Shown: positions 8,747 to 18,122 of the stretch, in pieces
Layout of the letters: every line of letters starts with the position of its first letter
Numbering within the stretch: the stretch's first letter is position 1
NCBI RefSeq assembly: GCF_001650635.1
Contig: NZ_LWQU01000207.1
Location: 20,058 to 84,057 of the forward strand
Reading direction: 5' to 3'
Length of the DNA: 64,000 nucleotides
Source of the DNA: Magnetospirillum moscoviense
GTDB lineage: Bacteria; Pseudomonadota; Alphaproteobacteria; Rhodospirillales; Magnetospirillaceae
Notes under the pieces: generated by a model
What the model was told of the DNA's origin: nothing
Seen by the model: the letters and a program-made list of their open reading frames with translations, nothing else
The model's database searches: none
Made by a program: the position numbers and the translations under genes

Positions 8747-10480
8747 CGGCAGTTTCGGCTTGTCGATCTCGGTCGGCTCGGTGGCCAGGCCGATCTCGGT
8801 GATGGCATCGTGAGGACCCAGCGCGCGCACGATCAGTTCCACCTCGCCCAGGCCGACGCGGTCGCCGATGCCGGGATAGCTGCCCAGGGTCTCGCGCATC
8901 CACTGCGCCACGGTGACGTCTTGCGAATCGGGCGGCATGGCCAGCCCGTACAGCAGGCCCAGATCCGACATGCGGGCGTGCGGGTCGATGGGGAAGTCGC
9001 CGAAGAACTGGCGGTCGGCCTCGGCGGCGTCGGCATGGCTGGCAAACAGGCGGTCCAACTGGGACAGGCGTTCGGGACGGGCGAACAGCCACACCAGATC
9101 GCCCGGCTTCAAGGCGTGCATCGACGCCCCAAGGAAGGAATGGCCGTCGCGCACTACCAGTGACGGGCGCGCCCAGCTGGGCAGCTTGTGGCCGCGCGCC
9201 ACCAGCGAATCGGGGACGATGCGGTACGACACCAATTCGTGGCGGGTGCCGGGGATTTCCAGCTCGACGCGCTCGACCGGGCCGATCCGGCGCGGCACCA
9301 CCTGGCCCAGCCAGCGGGCCACCGGGGCGATGGTCCAGCCCTGCAGGGCCAGCGAGACCAGCACCACCATGAAGGTGACGTTGAAGAACAGCCGGCCGTT
9401 CTCCATGCCCGCCACCATCGGCAGGATCGACAGCAGGATCGACACCGCTCCGCGCAGGCCGATCCAGGCGACGAAGGCGGTTTCGTTGCGGTTCATGCGA
9501 AAGGGCAGCAAGCCGACCCACACCGCCACCGGGCGGGCGACGAACATCAGCACGAAGGCCACGCCCAGGCTGGGCAGGATCAGCGGCGGGAATTGCGACG
9601 GCGTCGCCAACAGGCCCAGCGCCAGGAACATGGCGATCTGCGCCAGCCACGAGGCGGCGTCCTGGAAGCGGCGCATGGTGTCGGGGGCCGCCAGGCGGGC
9701 ATTGCCGGCCAGCAGGCCGGCCACATAGACGGCCAGGAAGCCCGAGCCGCCGATCAGGGCGGTGGCGGCCATCAGCATCAGCGCCATCGACAGGGCGGCG
9801 ACCGGCAACAGGCCGCGCTCGATGCCCAAGCGGTTGACGGCGGCGATGATCAGAGTGCCGCCGCCCAGGCCGGCGATCAGCCCGATCACCACTTCCATGG
9901 CCAGGTGGCCCAGAATGAAGGTGACCAGATCGTCGCCGCCGCCGCCGGTCAGGACCCGGATCATGACGATGGTCAGGAAGATGGCCATGGGGTCGTTCGA
10001 GCCCGATTCCACTTCCAGGATCGAACGCACACGGTCGCGCACATGGATGCCGCCGACGCGCAGCAGGAAGAACACCGCCGCCGCGTCGGTCGAGGCGACG
10101 ATGGCGCCCAGCAGCAATCCCTGCGGCCAATCCAGCCCCAGCAGGTAATGGCCGGGCACCGCCACCAGGGCGGCGGTCAGCACCACGCCGACCGAGGCCA
10201 GCGACAACGAGGGCAGCGCCGCCTGGCGCACGCTTTTAAAAGGGGTATGGAAGCCGGCGTCGAACAGCACGATGGCCAGCGCCACGGTGCCGATGGCATA
10301 GGCGGTGCCGACATCGTCGAAGCGGATGCCGCCCAGCCCGTCCTCGCCGGCCAGCAGGCCGACGGCCAGGAACACCAACAGCAGCGGCGCGCCGACCCGA
10401 AAGGACAGCAGGCTGGAAAAGATGGAAAGGGTCACCAGACCCGAAAGAACCAGCAAGGTGATGTTCAGACTTTCGATCAC
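8690..10480 (-). CDS. cvrA: Potassium/proton antiporter, CvrA/NhaP2 type
   Basis: A 596-residue CPA1-family exchanger. About 12 membrane helices fill residues 1-390, with the cation-binding stretch ASTDAAAVFFLL near 150 and VESGSNDPMAI near 177. A cytoplasmic TrkA-C type domain follows (about 400-490) and a further C-terminal region up to 595, which fits the K+/H+ antiporter NhaP2 layout. Length is normal. The Cache-domain gene lies 54 nt upstream on the same strand. Cation preference (K+ or Na+) is inferred from family only. Confidence 0.85.
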   Translation of the reverse strand: MIESLNITLLVLSGLVTLSIFSSLLSFRVGAPLLLVFLAVGLLAGEDGLGGIRFDDVGTAYAIGTVALAIVLFDAGFHTPFKSVRQAALPSLSLASVGVVLTAALVAVPGHYLLGLDWPQGLLLGAIVASTDAAAVFFLLRVGGIHVRDRVRSILEVESGSNDPMAIFLTIVMIRVLTGGGGDDLVTFILGHLAMEVVIGLIAGLGGGTLIIAAVNRLGIERGLLPVAALSMALMLMAATALIGGSGFLAVYVAGLLAGNARLAAPDTMRRFQDAASWLAQIAMFLALGLLATPSQFPPLILPSLGVAFVLMFVARPVAVWVGLLPFRMNRNETAFVAWIGLRGAVSILLSILPMVAGMENGRLFFNVTFMVVLVSLALQGWTIAPVARWLGQVVPRRIGPVERVELEIPGTRHELVSYRIVPDSLVARGHKLPSWARPSLVVRDGHSFLGASMHALKPGDLVWLFARPERLSQLDRLFASHADAAEADRQFFGDFPIDPHARMSDLGLLYGLAMPPDSQDVTVAQWMRETLGSYPGIGDRVGLGEVELIVRALGPHDAITEIGLATEPTEIDKPKLPLFPSGREVRARIRRWLRR

Positions 10481-10534
10481 CCGGTTTGGCTCCTTTGGCC
10501 GAGGTCGATGCCTCCCTCTTTTACCAGCTTACGG

Positions 10535-11032
10535 TCACTTGTGATAGAAACCGGCCCCGATCACGTGGTCGCCGACCTGGACGACATACGAGGTCTTGTT
10601 CTCCAGCTTGCCGGTGGTCGGGTTCTTCCACAGATAATCGACCGTGGCGGTGCCGTCGCGCTTGGCCTTCTTGACGATTTCCTGCACCACCTTCAGGCCG
10701 GCGGCATCGGTCATCTCCCAGGCGTTCTGGCCGGTGCGTTCCGGCCGGTAGCCGGTGGCCCGGTAGACCCCCTTCTTGTCGAAGGCGAACAAATAAAGCT
10801 CGCCCCGGATCCACTTGCCGGCCGGGGCGTTGAAATCGGCAAAGGCCTTGTCGGGGCCGACCGCCTTGATATGGGCGATGCCTTCCTCGACCAGGGCCTT
10901 GGCCTGCTCGAAGCTGTGGCGCGGAGCCTCGGCCTTGGCCGGTTCGGGCACCAGGTCGGCGGCAAAGGCGGGGGCACCGCCCAGAACCGCCGCTCCGACC
11001 GCAAACACCGCCAGAATCTTAACGAAAGCCAT
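10535..11032 (-). CDS. Secreted single-Cache-domain protein
   Basis: A 165-residue periplasmic protein with a signal peptide (about 1-24, ending AFAAD) and one Cache-2-like sensing domain: FEQAKALVEEGIAHIK, LYLFAFDKKGVYRATGYRPERTGQNAWEM, then DYLWKNPTTGKLENKTSYV and GAGFYHK. No kinase or methyl-accepting domain is attached, so it may bind a small ligand freely. The start at 11032 has GGGGAG about 8 nt upstream. It lies between the dienelactone hydrolase and antiporter genes on the same strand. Confidence 0.8.
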   Translation of the reverse strand: MAFVKILAVFAVGAAVLGGAPAFAADLVPEPAKAEAPRHSFEQAKALVEEGIAHIKAVGPDKAFADFNAPAGKWIRGELYLFAFDKKGVYRATGYRPERTGQNAWEMTDAAGLKVVQEIVKKAKRDGTATVDYLWKNPTTGKLENKTSYVVQVGDHVIGAGFYHK

Positions 11033-11095
11033 CACCCACACTCCCCGTAACGAAAAAACTTGCCCAATTCTAATATACCCTTTGCTGCACTGCAA

Positions 11096-11959
11096 TCACC
11101 CGACGCCATTGGCCTTCAGCCAGGCCTGCAACTGTATCCAGCCATCCTTGGCCGGCTCGGCCCGATAGCTGGGGCGGTAATCGGCGTGGAAGGCGTGGGG
11201 GGCGCCGTCATAGACCTTGATCTCGGTCTTGACCTTGGCCGCCTTCAGGGCGGCGCGCATCTTCTCGACCGAGTCCAGCGAGATGCCCTGGTCGGCGCCG
11301 CCGTAAAGTCCCAGCACCGGGGCCTTGATTTCGGCGGCGATATCGACCGGATGCTTCGGGCTGTTGGCCGAGGGATCGCCGACCAGACGGCCATACCACG
11401 CCACGCCGGCCTTGAGGGAGGGATTGTGGGCGGCGTACAGCCAGACGATGCGGCCGCCCCAGCAAAAGCCGGTGATGGCCAGCTTCCTGGGGTCGCCGCC
11501 GGCGCTTTTGGCGGCCCAGGCGGCGACGGAATCCAGGTCGGCCAGCACCTGCTCGTCGGGAACCGAGGCGACGATGGTCTTCAACAGGGTCGGGATGTCG
11601 GTGATCTTCGAGGGATCGCCCTGGCGGACGTAAAGCTCGGGGGCGACGGCCAGATAGCCCAGCTTGGCCAGGCGGCGGCAGACGTCGCGGATATGTTCGT
11701 GCACGCCGAAGATTTCCTGCACCACCATCACCGTGGGCAGCGGGCCGGTGGCCTTGGCCGGGCGCGCCGCATAGGCCGGCAGCGAACGGTCGCGGGCCGG
11801 GATCAGCACGTCGGCCGTCTCCAGGCCGGCGGTGTCGGTGACGATGGCCTCGGCCCGGGCCGGCCCGGCGGCAAGCGCGAAGCCGGTGGCGGCCAGGGCG
11901 GTGCCGACGAAACCGCGACGGCTGAAATCGGGATTAAGACTCTTCAGATCGGCCAGCAT
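11096..11959 (-). CDS. Tat-exported dienelactone hydrolase family protein
   Basis: A 287-residue alpha/beta hydrolase with a twin-arginine signal ([20 protein letters not shown]). The catalytic triad of the family is visible: nucleophile Cys in GFCWGG, acid in YGGADQGIS and His in GAPHAFHAD. Other family marks are [20 protein letters not shown] near the start of the domain. The ATG at 11959 follows GGGGAGGA. The true substrate is unknown; many family members do not act on dienelactone. Confidence 0.88.
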   Translation of the reverse strand: MLADLKSLNPDFSRRGFVGTALAATGFALAAGPARAEAIVTDTAGLETADVLIPARDRSLPAYAARPAKATGPLPTVMVVQEIFGVHEHIRDVCRRLAKLGYLAVAPELYVRQGDPSKITDIPTLLKTIVASVPDEQVLADLDSVAAWAAKSAGGDPRKLAITGFCWGGRIVWLYAAHNPSLKAGVAWYGRLVGDPSANSPKHPVDIAAEIKAPVLGLYGGADQGISLDSVEKMRAALKAAKVKTEIKVYDGAPHAFHADYRPSYRAEPAKDGWIQLQAWLKANGVG

Positions 11960-12121
11960 GCGGACATCCTCCCCAGGATTGAATTGTTCCGACCAGTGTG
12001 AACTGGTTATGGGCGGCTGAAAAGGCAAGTCGGCATCGCTTGACCTTTGTCAGGTCGGGGCCGGTTCATTCGCAGTAGGCTTTCGCGCGAAACCCGGAAG
12101 GCCCCCCTGGAAGGACCCCCC

Positions 12122-12565
12122 ATGTCTCGCACTGCCCTTGCCCTAGCCTTTGCCGTTTTTGCCGCCGGTTCCGCCGCCGCCGCCGACTTCACCTGCCCCA
12201 GCATGGCCGATATCGTCCAGGTGGGCTCGTGCCCGACTGAACCTGAGATGCGCTGGGGATTTTCCGGCTATTGCGCCGACAATGCCCGCATGTACGACAA
12301 GGACGGCAAGGACATCTGCACCGACATCGAGCGCTACAAAGAGGCCAAGAACGTCTCGCTATGGGAAGCCGGCCCGTTCCAGGGCTATCTGTCCTGCACC
12401 GCCCCGCCAGAATCCCTGAAGGCGGCCAAGCTGGACGATATCGGCGTCGGCAAGGCCGGGGCGATCACCCGCGTCGTCTGCCGCTATGAAGGCGGCCACG
12501 AAATGGTGATGCGCACCCGCGCGCCGTGCACCCGCGACGGCGACAAGGCCGTCTGCGGGGATTGA
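12122..12565 (+). CDS. Secreted cysteine-containing hypothetical protein
   Basis: A 147-residue protein with a clear signal peptide (about 1-20, GSAAAA-DF). The mature part has eight cysteines spread through it, among them FTCPSM, GSCPTE, YCADN, DICTD, LSCTA, VVCRY, APCTRD and AVCGD, consistent with several periplasmic disulfides. The start ATG follows GGAAGGA. No family is recognised. It ends 3 nt before the stop of the convergent phoX gene. Confidence 0.75.
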   Translation: MSRTALALAFAVFAAGSAAAADFTCPSMADIVQVGSCPTEPEMRWGFSGYCADNARMYDKDGKDICTDIERYKEAKNVSLWEAGPFQGYLSCTAPPESLKAAKLDDIGVGKAGAITRVVCRYEGGHEMVMRTRAPCTRDGDKAVCGD

Positions 12566-12568
12566 TGG

Positions 12569-14458
12569 TCAAGAACCGACCGGGCCGCCATCATCCTTGG
12601 TGATGGCGACGATGGCCGGCCGGGGCGGCAGGTCGGGCCGGAAATCCGGCCAGCGGGTCGATGGCCGGTCGAAGGTGGAATCCTTGTCCTCGCCGGGATG
12701 CTGGACGGCGACGAACAGGGTGCGGTTGTCGGGGGTGAAGGCCGGGCCGCACATCTCGGCGTCGCGCGGAACGCCATAGAAGAACTTGACCAGCGACCGG
12801 CCGGGGCCATCGACATCGCAGGCATACATGCCGTCGGGGATGGCGTTCTTGCGCTGGTTCGATCCCTGGTCGGTCGATATCCACAGCCGGCCGCGATTGT
12901 CGAAGGTGCAGTTGTCCGGAGCCGACAGCCAGGCGCCGTACTTGTCGGTGGCCGGGTGATAGGTGGCGCCGTCGGCGCGCTGGCCGGCCAGGAACAGGAT
13001 TTCCCAGCGGAAGCGCTCGGCATCGTGGCGGCCGATCCGGCCCTTGCCGGCGCCGGGCGGGGTCAGTTCCAGCACATGGCCATGGCGGTTGTCGGCGCGG
13101 GGATTGGCCCCGTTCACCTGCTCGGGCTTTCGCTGGCTGTTGTTGGTCAGCATGACGTAGACGCGGCCGTTGGCCGGATTGGTCTCGACATCCTCGGGCC
13201 GGTCCATGGGGGTGGCGCCGACCAGATCGGCGGCGCGGCGCGCGTCGATCAGCACATCGGCCTGGCTGGCGAAGCCGTTGGCGGCGGTCAGCTTGCCCTG
13301 GCCCCACACCAGCGGCAGCCAGGTCATGGTGCCGTCCTTGTCGAAGCGGGCCACCGAAAGCGTGCCGTGATCCAGCAGGCCGACATTGGCGCGGCGGTTC
13401 TTGCGGTCGATGGGGTCGCGGCTGACGAAGCGGTACAGGTACTCGAACATCTCGTCATCGCCGGAATAGACCACGACGCGGCCGTCGGCCAGGGTCACGC
13501 AGGTCGCCGCCTCGTGCTTGAAGCGGCCCAGCGCGGTGCGCTTGACCGGGACCGAGGTGGGGTCGTAGGGGTCGAACTCGACCACCCAGCCGAAACGGTT
13601 GGGCTCGTTCGGTTCCTTCTCGATGTCGAAGCGGTCGTGGAAGCGCGACCAGGCATAGCGGCTTTTGCCCTTGATCCCCAGACGGATGTGGTTGACCGAT
13701 TCGGGGGTCTTCTTGGGGTCGCCCGAGAAATAGGTGTCGAAATTCTCCTCGGCGATCAGCACGGTGCCCCAAGGCGTGACGCCGCCGGCGCAGTTGTTGA
13801 GGGTGCCGATCACCGTCCGGCCCGACGGGTCGGCCTTGGTCTTCAGTCGGTCATGGCCGGCGGCGGGGCCGGACATCTGGAATTCGGTGGTCAGGGCCGA
13901 CAGGCGCCGGGCGAACGGGCTGGCGGCGACCACCTGCCAGCTTTGCCCGTTCTTCCTGACCTCGATCACCGAGTGGCCATGGGCGGCGATCTCGACATCG
14001 ACCTGCTCGCGGCACAGTTTCTCGGTCTTGTCCTTCAAGGTCAGGCCGGGAAACATCAACTCGGCGTTGGTGTATTCGTGGTTGACGCACAGCAGTCCGT
14101 GTTCCGACGCCAACGAACCCACCGGCAGCGGCATGAAGGCGACGAAATCGTTGTTGTAGCCGAACTGGCGATCCTGGGCGGCAGCACTTTGCGCGAAGAC
14201 GTCGAAGGCGGGCGCATCGACCGCGACGCCGTCGCCCCAGCGGATCAGCACCTGGGCCTGATGGCCGGCGGCGACCCGGTGGGTGTCGGCGATGGTGTGC
14301 TCGGGCTGGCGGAAGGCCAGGCTGGAGGGGTCGGAAGCGCCTTCCTTGGCTGCCGAGGCCTGGCCGGGCAGGGCGGCCACGGCGCCGGCGGCGGCCGAGG
14401 CGGCAAGGATTTGGCGGCGGCTCAGCACGATCTCGGTCGAATCCAGGCGGCGCATCAA
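12569..14458 (-). CDS. phoX: PhoX/DUF839 family Tat-exported phosphatase
   Basis: A 629-residue protein of the PhoX family (Ca/Fe-dependent alkaline phosphatases and relatives). A twin-arginine signal (SRRQILAASAAAG) is followed by beta-propeller type sequence with family stretches LLCVNHEYTN, TLNNCAGGVTPWGT (Cys and Thr near the metal site), AEENFDTYF and DNCTFDNRGRLW. Length is normal. It lies 7 nt after the rubredoxin gene on the same strand. Phosphatase activity is inferred from family; no pho genes are near. Confidence 0.87.
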   Translation of the reverse strand: MMRRLDSTEIVLSRRQILAASAAAGAVAALPGQASAAKEGASDPSSLAFRQPEHTIADTHRVAAGHQAQVLIRWGDGVAVDAPAFDVFAQSAAAQDRQFGYNNDFVAFMPLPVGSLASEHGLLCVNHEYTNAELMFPGLTLKDKTEKLCREQVDVEIAAHGHSVIEVRKNGQSWQVVAASPFARRLSALTTEFQMSGPAAGHDRLKTKADPSGRTVIGTLNNCAGGVTPWGTVLIAEENFDTYFSGDPKKTPESVNHIRLGIKGKSRYAWSRFHDRFDIEKEPNEPNRFGWVVEFDPYDPTSVPVKRTALGRFKHEAATCVTLADGRVVVYSGDDEMFEYLYRFVSRDPIDRKNRRANVGLLDHGTLSVARFDKDGTMTWLPLVWGQGKLTAANGFASQADVLIDARRAADLVGATPMDRPEDVETNPANGRVYVMLTNNSQRKPEQVNGANPRADNRHGHVLELTPPGAGKGRIGRHDAERFRWEILFLAGQRADGATYHPATDKYGAWLSAPDNCTFDNRGRLWISTDQGSNQRKNAIPDGMYACDVDGPGRSLVKFFYGVPRDAEMCGPAFTPDNRTLFVAVQHPGEDKDSTFDRPSTRWPDFRPDLPPRPAIVAITKDDGGPVGS

Positions 14459-14465
14459 GAACTCC

Positions 14466-14657
14466 TCAATGGAAGAAATAATCGCGGTCAGCCCCGCAGG
14501 ACGGGCAGCTCCAGTCGGGGGGCAGGCGTTCGAACGCGGTCAGTGGTGGAATGCGTCGGGTCGGATCGCCCTCGGCCGGGGCGTAGACCCAGCCGCAACG
14601 ATTGCACACCCACAGCGCCAAGCTTCCATCCGCCTCGGTGGCGGGTTGCCCCATCAC
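14466..14657 (-). CDS. Rubredoxin-like protein
   Basis: A 63-residue protein with the two iron-binding knuckles of rubredoxin, CNRCGWVY (about 18-25) and CPSCGADRDYF (about 51-61), and PPDWSCP before the second. The four-Cys iron site is complete. It presumably carries single electrons in the cytoplasm. Partner unknown; it lies just upstream of phoX (7 nt), which as a Tat substrate folded in the cytoplasm might share regulation only. Confidence 0.88.
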   Translation of the reverse strand: MMGQPATEADGSLALWVCNRCGWVYAPAEGDPTRRIPPLTAFERLPPDWSCPSCGADRDYFFH

Positions 14658-14726
14658 CTGTGTCTCCGCGCAGGCCCCAGTCTCGCGGGGACTTTACGAA
14701 TCCCGCCGGCCTGCGCGGGTGAAGGT

Positions 14727-16415
14727 TCAGTGAAGCTTGTGCAGGCGCAGCCGGGCCAGGATCGGTGCGTACTGGGCCTGGATGGACTGGGTGGCCCCCT
14801 CGAGATTGGGCTCGGCCGAGGTCAGCACCCGATAAAGCGTGTGGCCGATCCCGGAAAAGACCGGCTCGTCCAGGTCGCCGGCGAAGGTGACCGGGAAGGT
14901 GCGCAGCACGGTCAGGCCGGCTTCCAGGCTGTCGCCGAAGCGGGTCTTGGACATGGTGGTCCACACCTGGAACAAGGCGGTGACCGCCTGGGTCAAGGTG
15001 GCCTCGTCATAGCGGCGCTTCAGCACCTCGCGCAATTGGAACACCAGCTCGGTCGGCCGGCGCCCGATCTCGGCCGGCAGGAACGGCCGGCGCGAGGCCA
15101 GCGCGCTGTTGTCGCGCGCCTCGCCGATGCAGACGTCGTAAAGCTCCTTGAAGCCGAAGGCGTGATCGTTGGTGCCGCCCAGGAACAGCAGCAGGATCAG
15201 GGCGTCGGACAGATAATTGGCATAGGTCTCGTCCAGCGCCTTCAGTCGCTCGAACAGATAGGCCCGGGTGGTTTCCTTGTGACCGGCCAGGGCGACGATC
15301 TCGCGGGCGGTGTGGGCGAAGGCCTTGGCGTCGAATTCCAGCAAGATGCGCAGGAACTGGAAGTCGCAACCGGGCGGCAGTTCCAGCCCGGCCTCGCCGG
15401 CCAGATCGGAAAAGCGCGCCAGCAGGGTCAGCGCCTCGCGCTCGGATTCCTCGAGTTCGGTCGAGGCCCGCAGCCGCACCTTCATGCGCTGGCTGACCGT
15501 CTGCTTGCCCAGGCGGAACGACACCCCCAGCACGGTGACGACCCGCGGCTTCGAGACCGGGATATTGACCTCCTCGAATTCGGGGCCGCCGGTCGCGGGC
15601 GTGCTTGCCGCCTCGATCTTGGCCTCGGCCTGGCGGTGCTGGGCGGCCAGCTTGCCCAGGCGCTCGATCAGAATCTTCCAGATCGTCGGGCGCTTTTCGG
15701 TCAGGAAGGCGTCCAAGAGCTTCGGGCTGACCAGGGTCTGGGCGTCGGCGGTGCGGTAGACGTGACGTTCCAGCGGCGCGCGACAGGCCGGGATCAGCAC
15801 TTCGGTCAGGAAGCGCCGGGCCACCGGGGCGAAATCCGGCTCGAACAGGAAGAAAGTGCGTTCGTGGCTATAGGCCACCGAGGGGAACGGGGTCGTCGGC
15901 AGCCGGAAGATGCCCAGGCGGCGTTCCAGGACATCGGCGATCCAGGCGGCGACCAGGGATTCGGCATCGGCGAAGTCATAGGGCGGCGGCGGCGGGGCGG
16001 CCATCGCCACCTGTTCTTGCGCCTCTTCCAGCAGCTCGATCTCGATGCCGTCCAGGTCGGGCAGGTCGTCGTCGTCGGCCGGCAAGGTCTCGCCGCGGTC
16101 GGCGGCGCGGCGGGCCTGGCCGGGGGCGACGGCGTCGTGCAGGGACTGCCAGGCCTTGGCGATCTCGGGCCGCTTGGCGATCACCACCGCCAGCACGCCG
16201 CGCGCCAGCATGACCTGATCGGGCCAGTCGCGGCCGGCCAGGCCGGTGATGAAGCTGTCTTGCACCTGGGCGCGAAATTCGGCATCGCCGGCCCGGCGAA
16301 GCAGTGAGCGCATCACCTCGGCCATGAAGGCGATCAACTGGGCCTGGTCGGTGACGCCTTTCAGCTTGGCGCACAGATCGTGCAGCAGACGTTGCTGGTC
16401 GATCGGCAGGGCCAT
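14727..16415 (-). CDS. Large hypothetical protein
   Basis: A 562-residue soluble, mainly helical protein with no recognised domain or signal peptide. An acidic patch (LPADDDDLPDLDGIEIELLEE) and a PPPPP run separate an N-terminal helical region (1-135) from the main body (145-562). Only a few cysteines are present, and no nucleotide-binding or metal motif was found. It begins 5 nt after the creA stop, so the two are probably translated from one message. Function unknown. Confidence 0.72.
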   Translation of the reverse strand: MALPIDQQRLLHDLCAKLKGVTDQAQLIAFMAEVMRSLLRRAGDAEFRAQVQDSFITGLAGRDWPDQVMLARGVLAVVIAKRPEIAKAWQSLHDAVAPGQARRAADRGETLPADDDDLPDLDGIEIELLEEAQEQVAMAAPPPPPYDFADAESLVAAWIADVLERRLGIFRLPTTPFPSVAYSHERTFFLFEPDFAPVARRFLTEVLIPACRAPLERHVYRTADAQTLVSPKLLDAFLTEKRPTIWKILIERLGKLAAQHRQAEAKIEAASTPATGGPEFEEVNIPVSKPRVVTVLGVSFRLGKQTVSQRMKVRLRASTELEESEREALTLLARFSDLAGEAGLELPPGCDFQFLRILLEFDAKAFAHTAREIVALAGHKETTRAYLFERLKALDETYANYLSDALILLLFLGGTNDHAFGFKELYDVCIGEARDNSALASRRPFLPAEIGRRPTELVFQLREVLKRRYDEATLTQAVTALFQVWTTMSKTRFGDSLEAGLTVLRTFPVTFAGDLDEPVFSGIGHTLYRVLTSAEPNLEGATQSIQAQYAPILARLRLHKLH

Positions 16416-16420
16416 GGGCG

Positions 16421-16879
16421 TCAGCCTCCCTGTCCGGGCGGCACCGGCACCACCGAAATGGAATTCTTGGGCGAGCCCTCGATGATGCGGTCGGAATAGA
16501 CCAGATAGACCAGGACGTTGCGCTCCTTGTCATGGAAGCGCACCACCTGAATGGTCTTGAACAGCAACGAGGTGTCCTTCTCGAACACTGTCTCGCCTTC
16601 CTTGAACTTCGCCTTGAAGGCCATGGGGCCGACCTGGCGGCAGGCGATCGAGGCGTCGGACGGGTCCTCGGCGACGCCCAGCCCGCCGCTGACGCCGCCC
16701 TTCTTGGCCCGCGACAGATAACAGGTGACGCCGCTGATCTTGGGGTCGTCGAACGCTTCGACCACGATCTTGTCGTTGGGGCCCAGCATCTTGAACACCG
16801 TCGACACCGAGCCGATCTCCTCGGCCTTGGCGGGGCCGGCGATCAGGGCCAGGAATGCAACAAGGGCGATCCACTTCAT
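16421..16879 (-). CDS. creA: CreA family exported protein
   Basis: A 152-residue protein with a signal peptide (about 1-19) and the whole CreA domain: [49 protein letters not shown] and the ending [20 protein letters not shown]. The family is widespread and periplasmic, and its biochemical role is not established. It is the first gene of a four-gene minus-strand run (creA, the 562-residue unknown, rubredoxin, phoX). Confidence 0.92.
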   Translation of the reverse strand: MKWIALVAFLALIAGPAKAEEIGSVSTVFKMLGPNDKIVVEAFDDPKISGVTCYLSRAKKGGVSGGLGVAEDPSDASIACRQVGPMAFKAKFKEGETVFEKDTSLLFKTIQVVRFHDKERNVLVYLVYSDRIIEGSPKNSISVVPVPPGQGG

Positions 16880-17052
16880 CAGTGACTCCGGCGCGTGTGC
16901 GCATAATTGAATAAAATTGCAGCGTTCGCGGGCACCAGATCAAATATAGGATAAGGAAATGGGGCGCGAAAGGGGCTTGATCGGGCTCAATGTTATGGCG
17001 CGTGGTTTTGTGGTCGTTTGTCGGTCTCTCGTCACCCCAGGACCCCGATGTC

Positions 17053-17661
17053 ATGAAACTGCCGGATTTCTTCGACCAGGCCCCCCGCATCACCGTCTAC
17101 GACCCGCTGGCCGCCTTTGTGGGGGCGCCGGCAGACGGATGCTTCACCTATGGCTACGGCGATGCCGTGCGACTGGCCGGGCATTCCTGTCCCACCGTTG
17201 CCGGGGCCTGGCTGATGACGCGCGCGGCCTTGGTCGCCCTATGGCCGGGCCAGATCCCTAAGCGCGGCGCCATTCAGGTCTTGTTGCCTGAGGCGCAGCA
17301 CGAAGGGGTGGCCGGGGTGATCGCCGCTGTGGCCGGCCTGGTGACCGGTGCCGCCGGCCCGGGCGGCTTCAAGGGCATCGCCGGGCGGTTCTCCCGTCTG
17401 GACCTGCTGGCCTTCGATACGCCGGTGCCGGCCACGCTGGGATTTCGTCGCACCGACAGCGGGGCTGGCGTGGCGGCACGGTATCGACCGGAATTGGTGC
17501 CAGCCGATCCGATGATGCGTGGCCACCTGCAGGCCTTGTTGTCCGGGGATGGCGACGATCGGTCGGGGGCGGCCTTCGCCGAATTGTGGCAAGACCGCGT
17601 GCGCAGGATTCTGCTCGACCATGCCGACGATCCCGAACTGATCGCGTTGGCTCCCTTCTAG
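17053..17661 (+). CDS. FmdE-like protein
   Basis: A 202-residue cytoplasmic protein. The stretch YGDAVRLAGHSCPTVAGA contains the H-x-C-P signature of the FmdE domain, known from formylmethanofuran dehydrogenase operons but common in bacteria with no known role, and GGFKGIAGRFSR is the second conserved block. A metal site using the His and Cys is plausible. ATG at 17053 is favoured; an ATG at 16990 adds 21 residues that read like a chance leader. No molybdenum enzyme is adjacent. Assignment from recalled motifs, moderately sure. Confidence 0.6.
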   Translation: MKLPDFFDQAPRITVYDPLAAFVGAPADGCFTYGYGDAVRLAGHSCPTVAGAWLMTRAALVALWPGQIPKRGAIQVLLPEAQHEGVAGVIAAVAGLVTGAAGPGGFKGIAGRFSRLDLLAFDTPVPATLGFRRTDSGAGVAARYRPELVPADPMMRGHLQALLSGDGDDRSGAAFAELWQDRVRRILLDHADDPELIALAPF

Positions 17662-17719
17662 CCGGCCGAGAAATCTGCTAGAACGCGCCTTTCGGGTTAA
17701 GAACAAGGCGGTTCGTGGT

Positions 17720-18109
17720 ATGTCCGTATTGGTTCCGGTGTCGTGGGGCGAGGTGATCGACAAGATCACCATTCTGGAAATCAAGGCCGAGCGCCTGACC
17801 GACGCGGGCAAGCTTGCCAACGTCAACAAGGAGCTGGACGAGCTGGTGGCCGTGCGTGAGCGCGAGTTCCCGGGTCATGCCGGCCTGGCGGCGCTGGCCG
17901 CCGAGCTGAAGGCCATCAACGAGAAGCTGTGGGTGATCGAGGACGACATCCGCGATTGCGAGCGCGCCAAGGATTTCGGCCAGACCTTCGTCGAACTGGC
18001 CCGCGCCGTCTATTTCACCAATGACGAACGCGCCTTGGTCAAGCGCAAGGTCAACGACCTGCTGGGCTCGGCCCTGGTCGAGGAAAAGTCCTACGCCCCC
18101 TATGCCTGA
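17720..18109 (+). CDS. DUF6165 family protein
   Basis: A 129-residue helical protein that I recognise as DUF6165: VSWGEVIDKITILEIKAERL at the start, LKAINEKLWVIEDDIRDCE in the middle and YFTNDERALVKRKVNDL at the end. It is 13 nt upstream of the first of two GT9 glycosyltransferase genes. This fits the habit of the family to lie in surface-polysaccharide clusters. Molecular role unknown. Confidence 0.82.
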   Translation: MSVLVPVSWGEVIDKITILEIKAERLTDAGKLANVNKELDELVAVREREFPGHAGLAALAAELKAINEKLWVIEDDIRDCERAKDFGQTFVELARAVYFTNDERALVKRKVNDLLGSALVEEKSYAPYA

Positions 18110-18122
18110 CGGAGTGTGACGG

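Noticed and set aside
12047..12121. Upstream start for the secreted Cys protein
   Set aside because: It would put 25 basic residues before a clear signal peptide; the ATG at 12122 has its own GGAAGGA.
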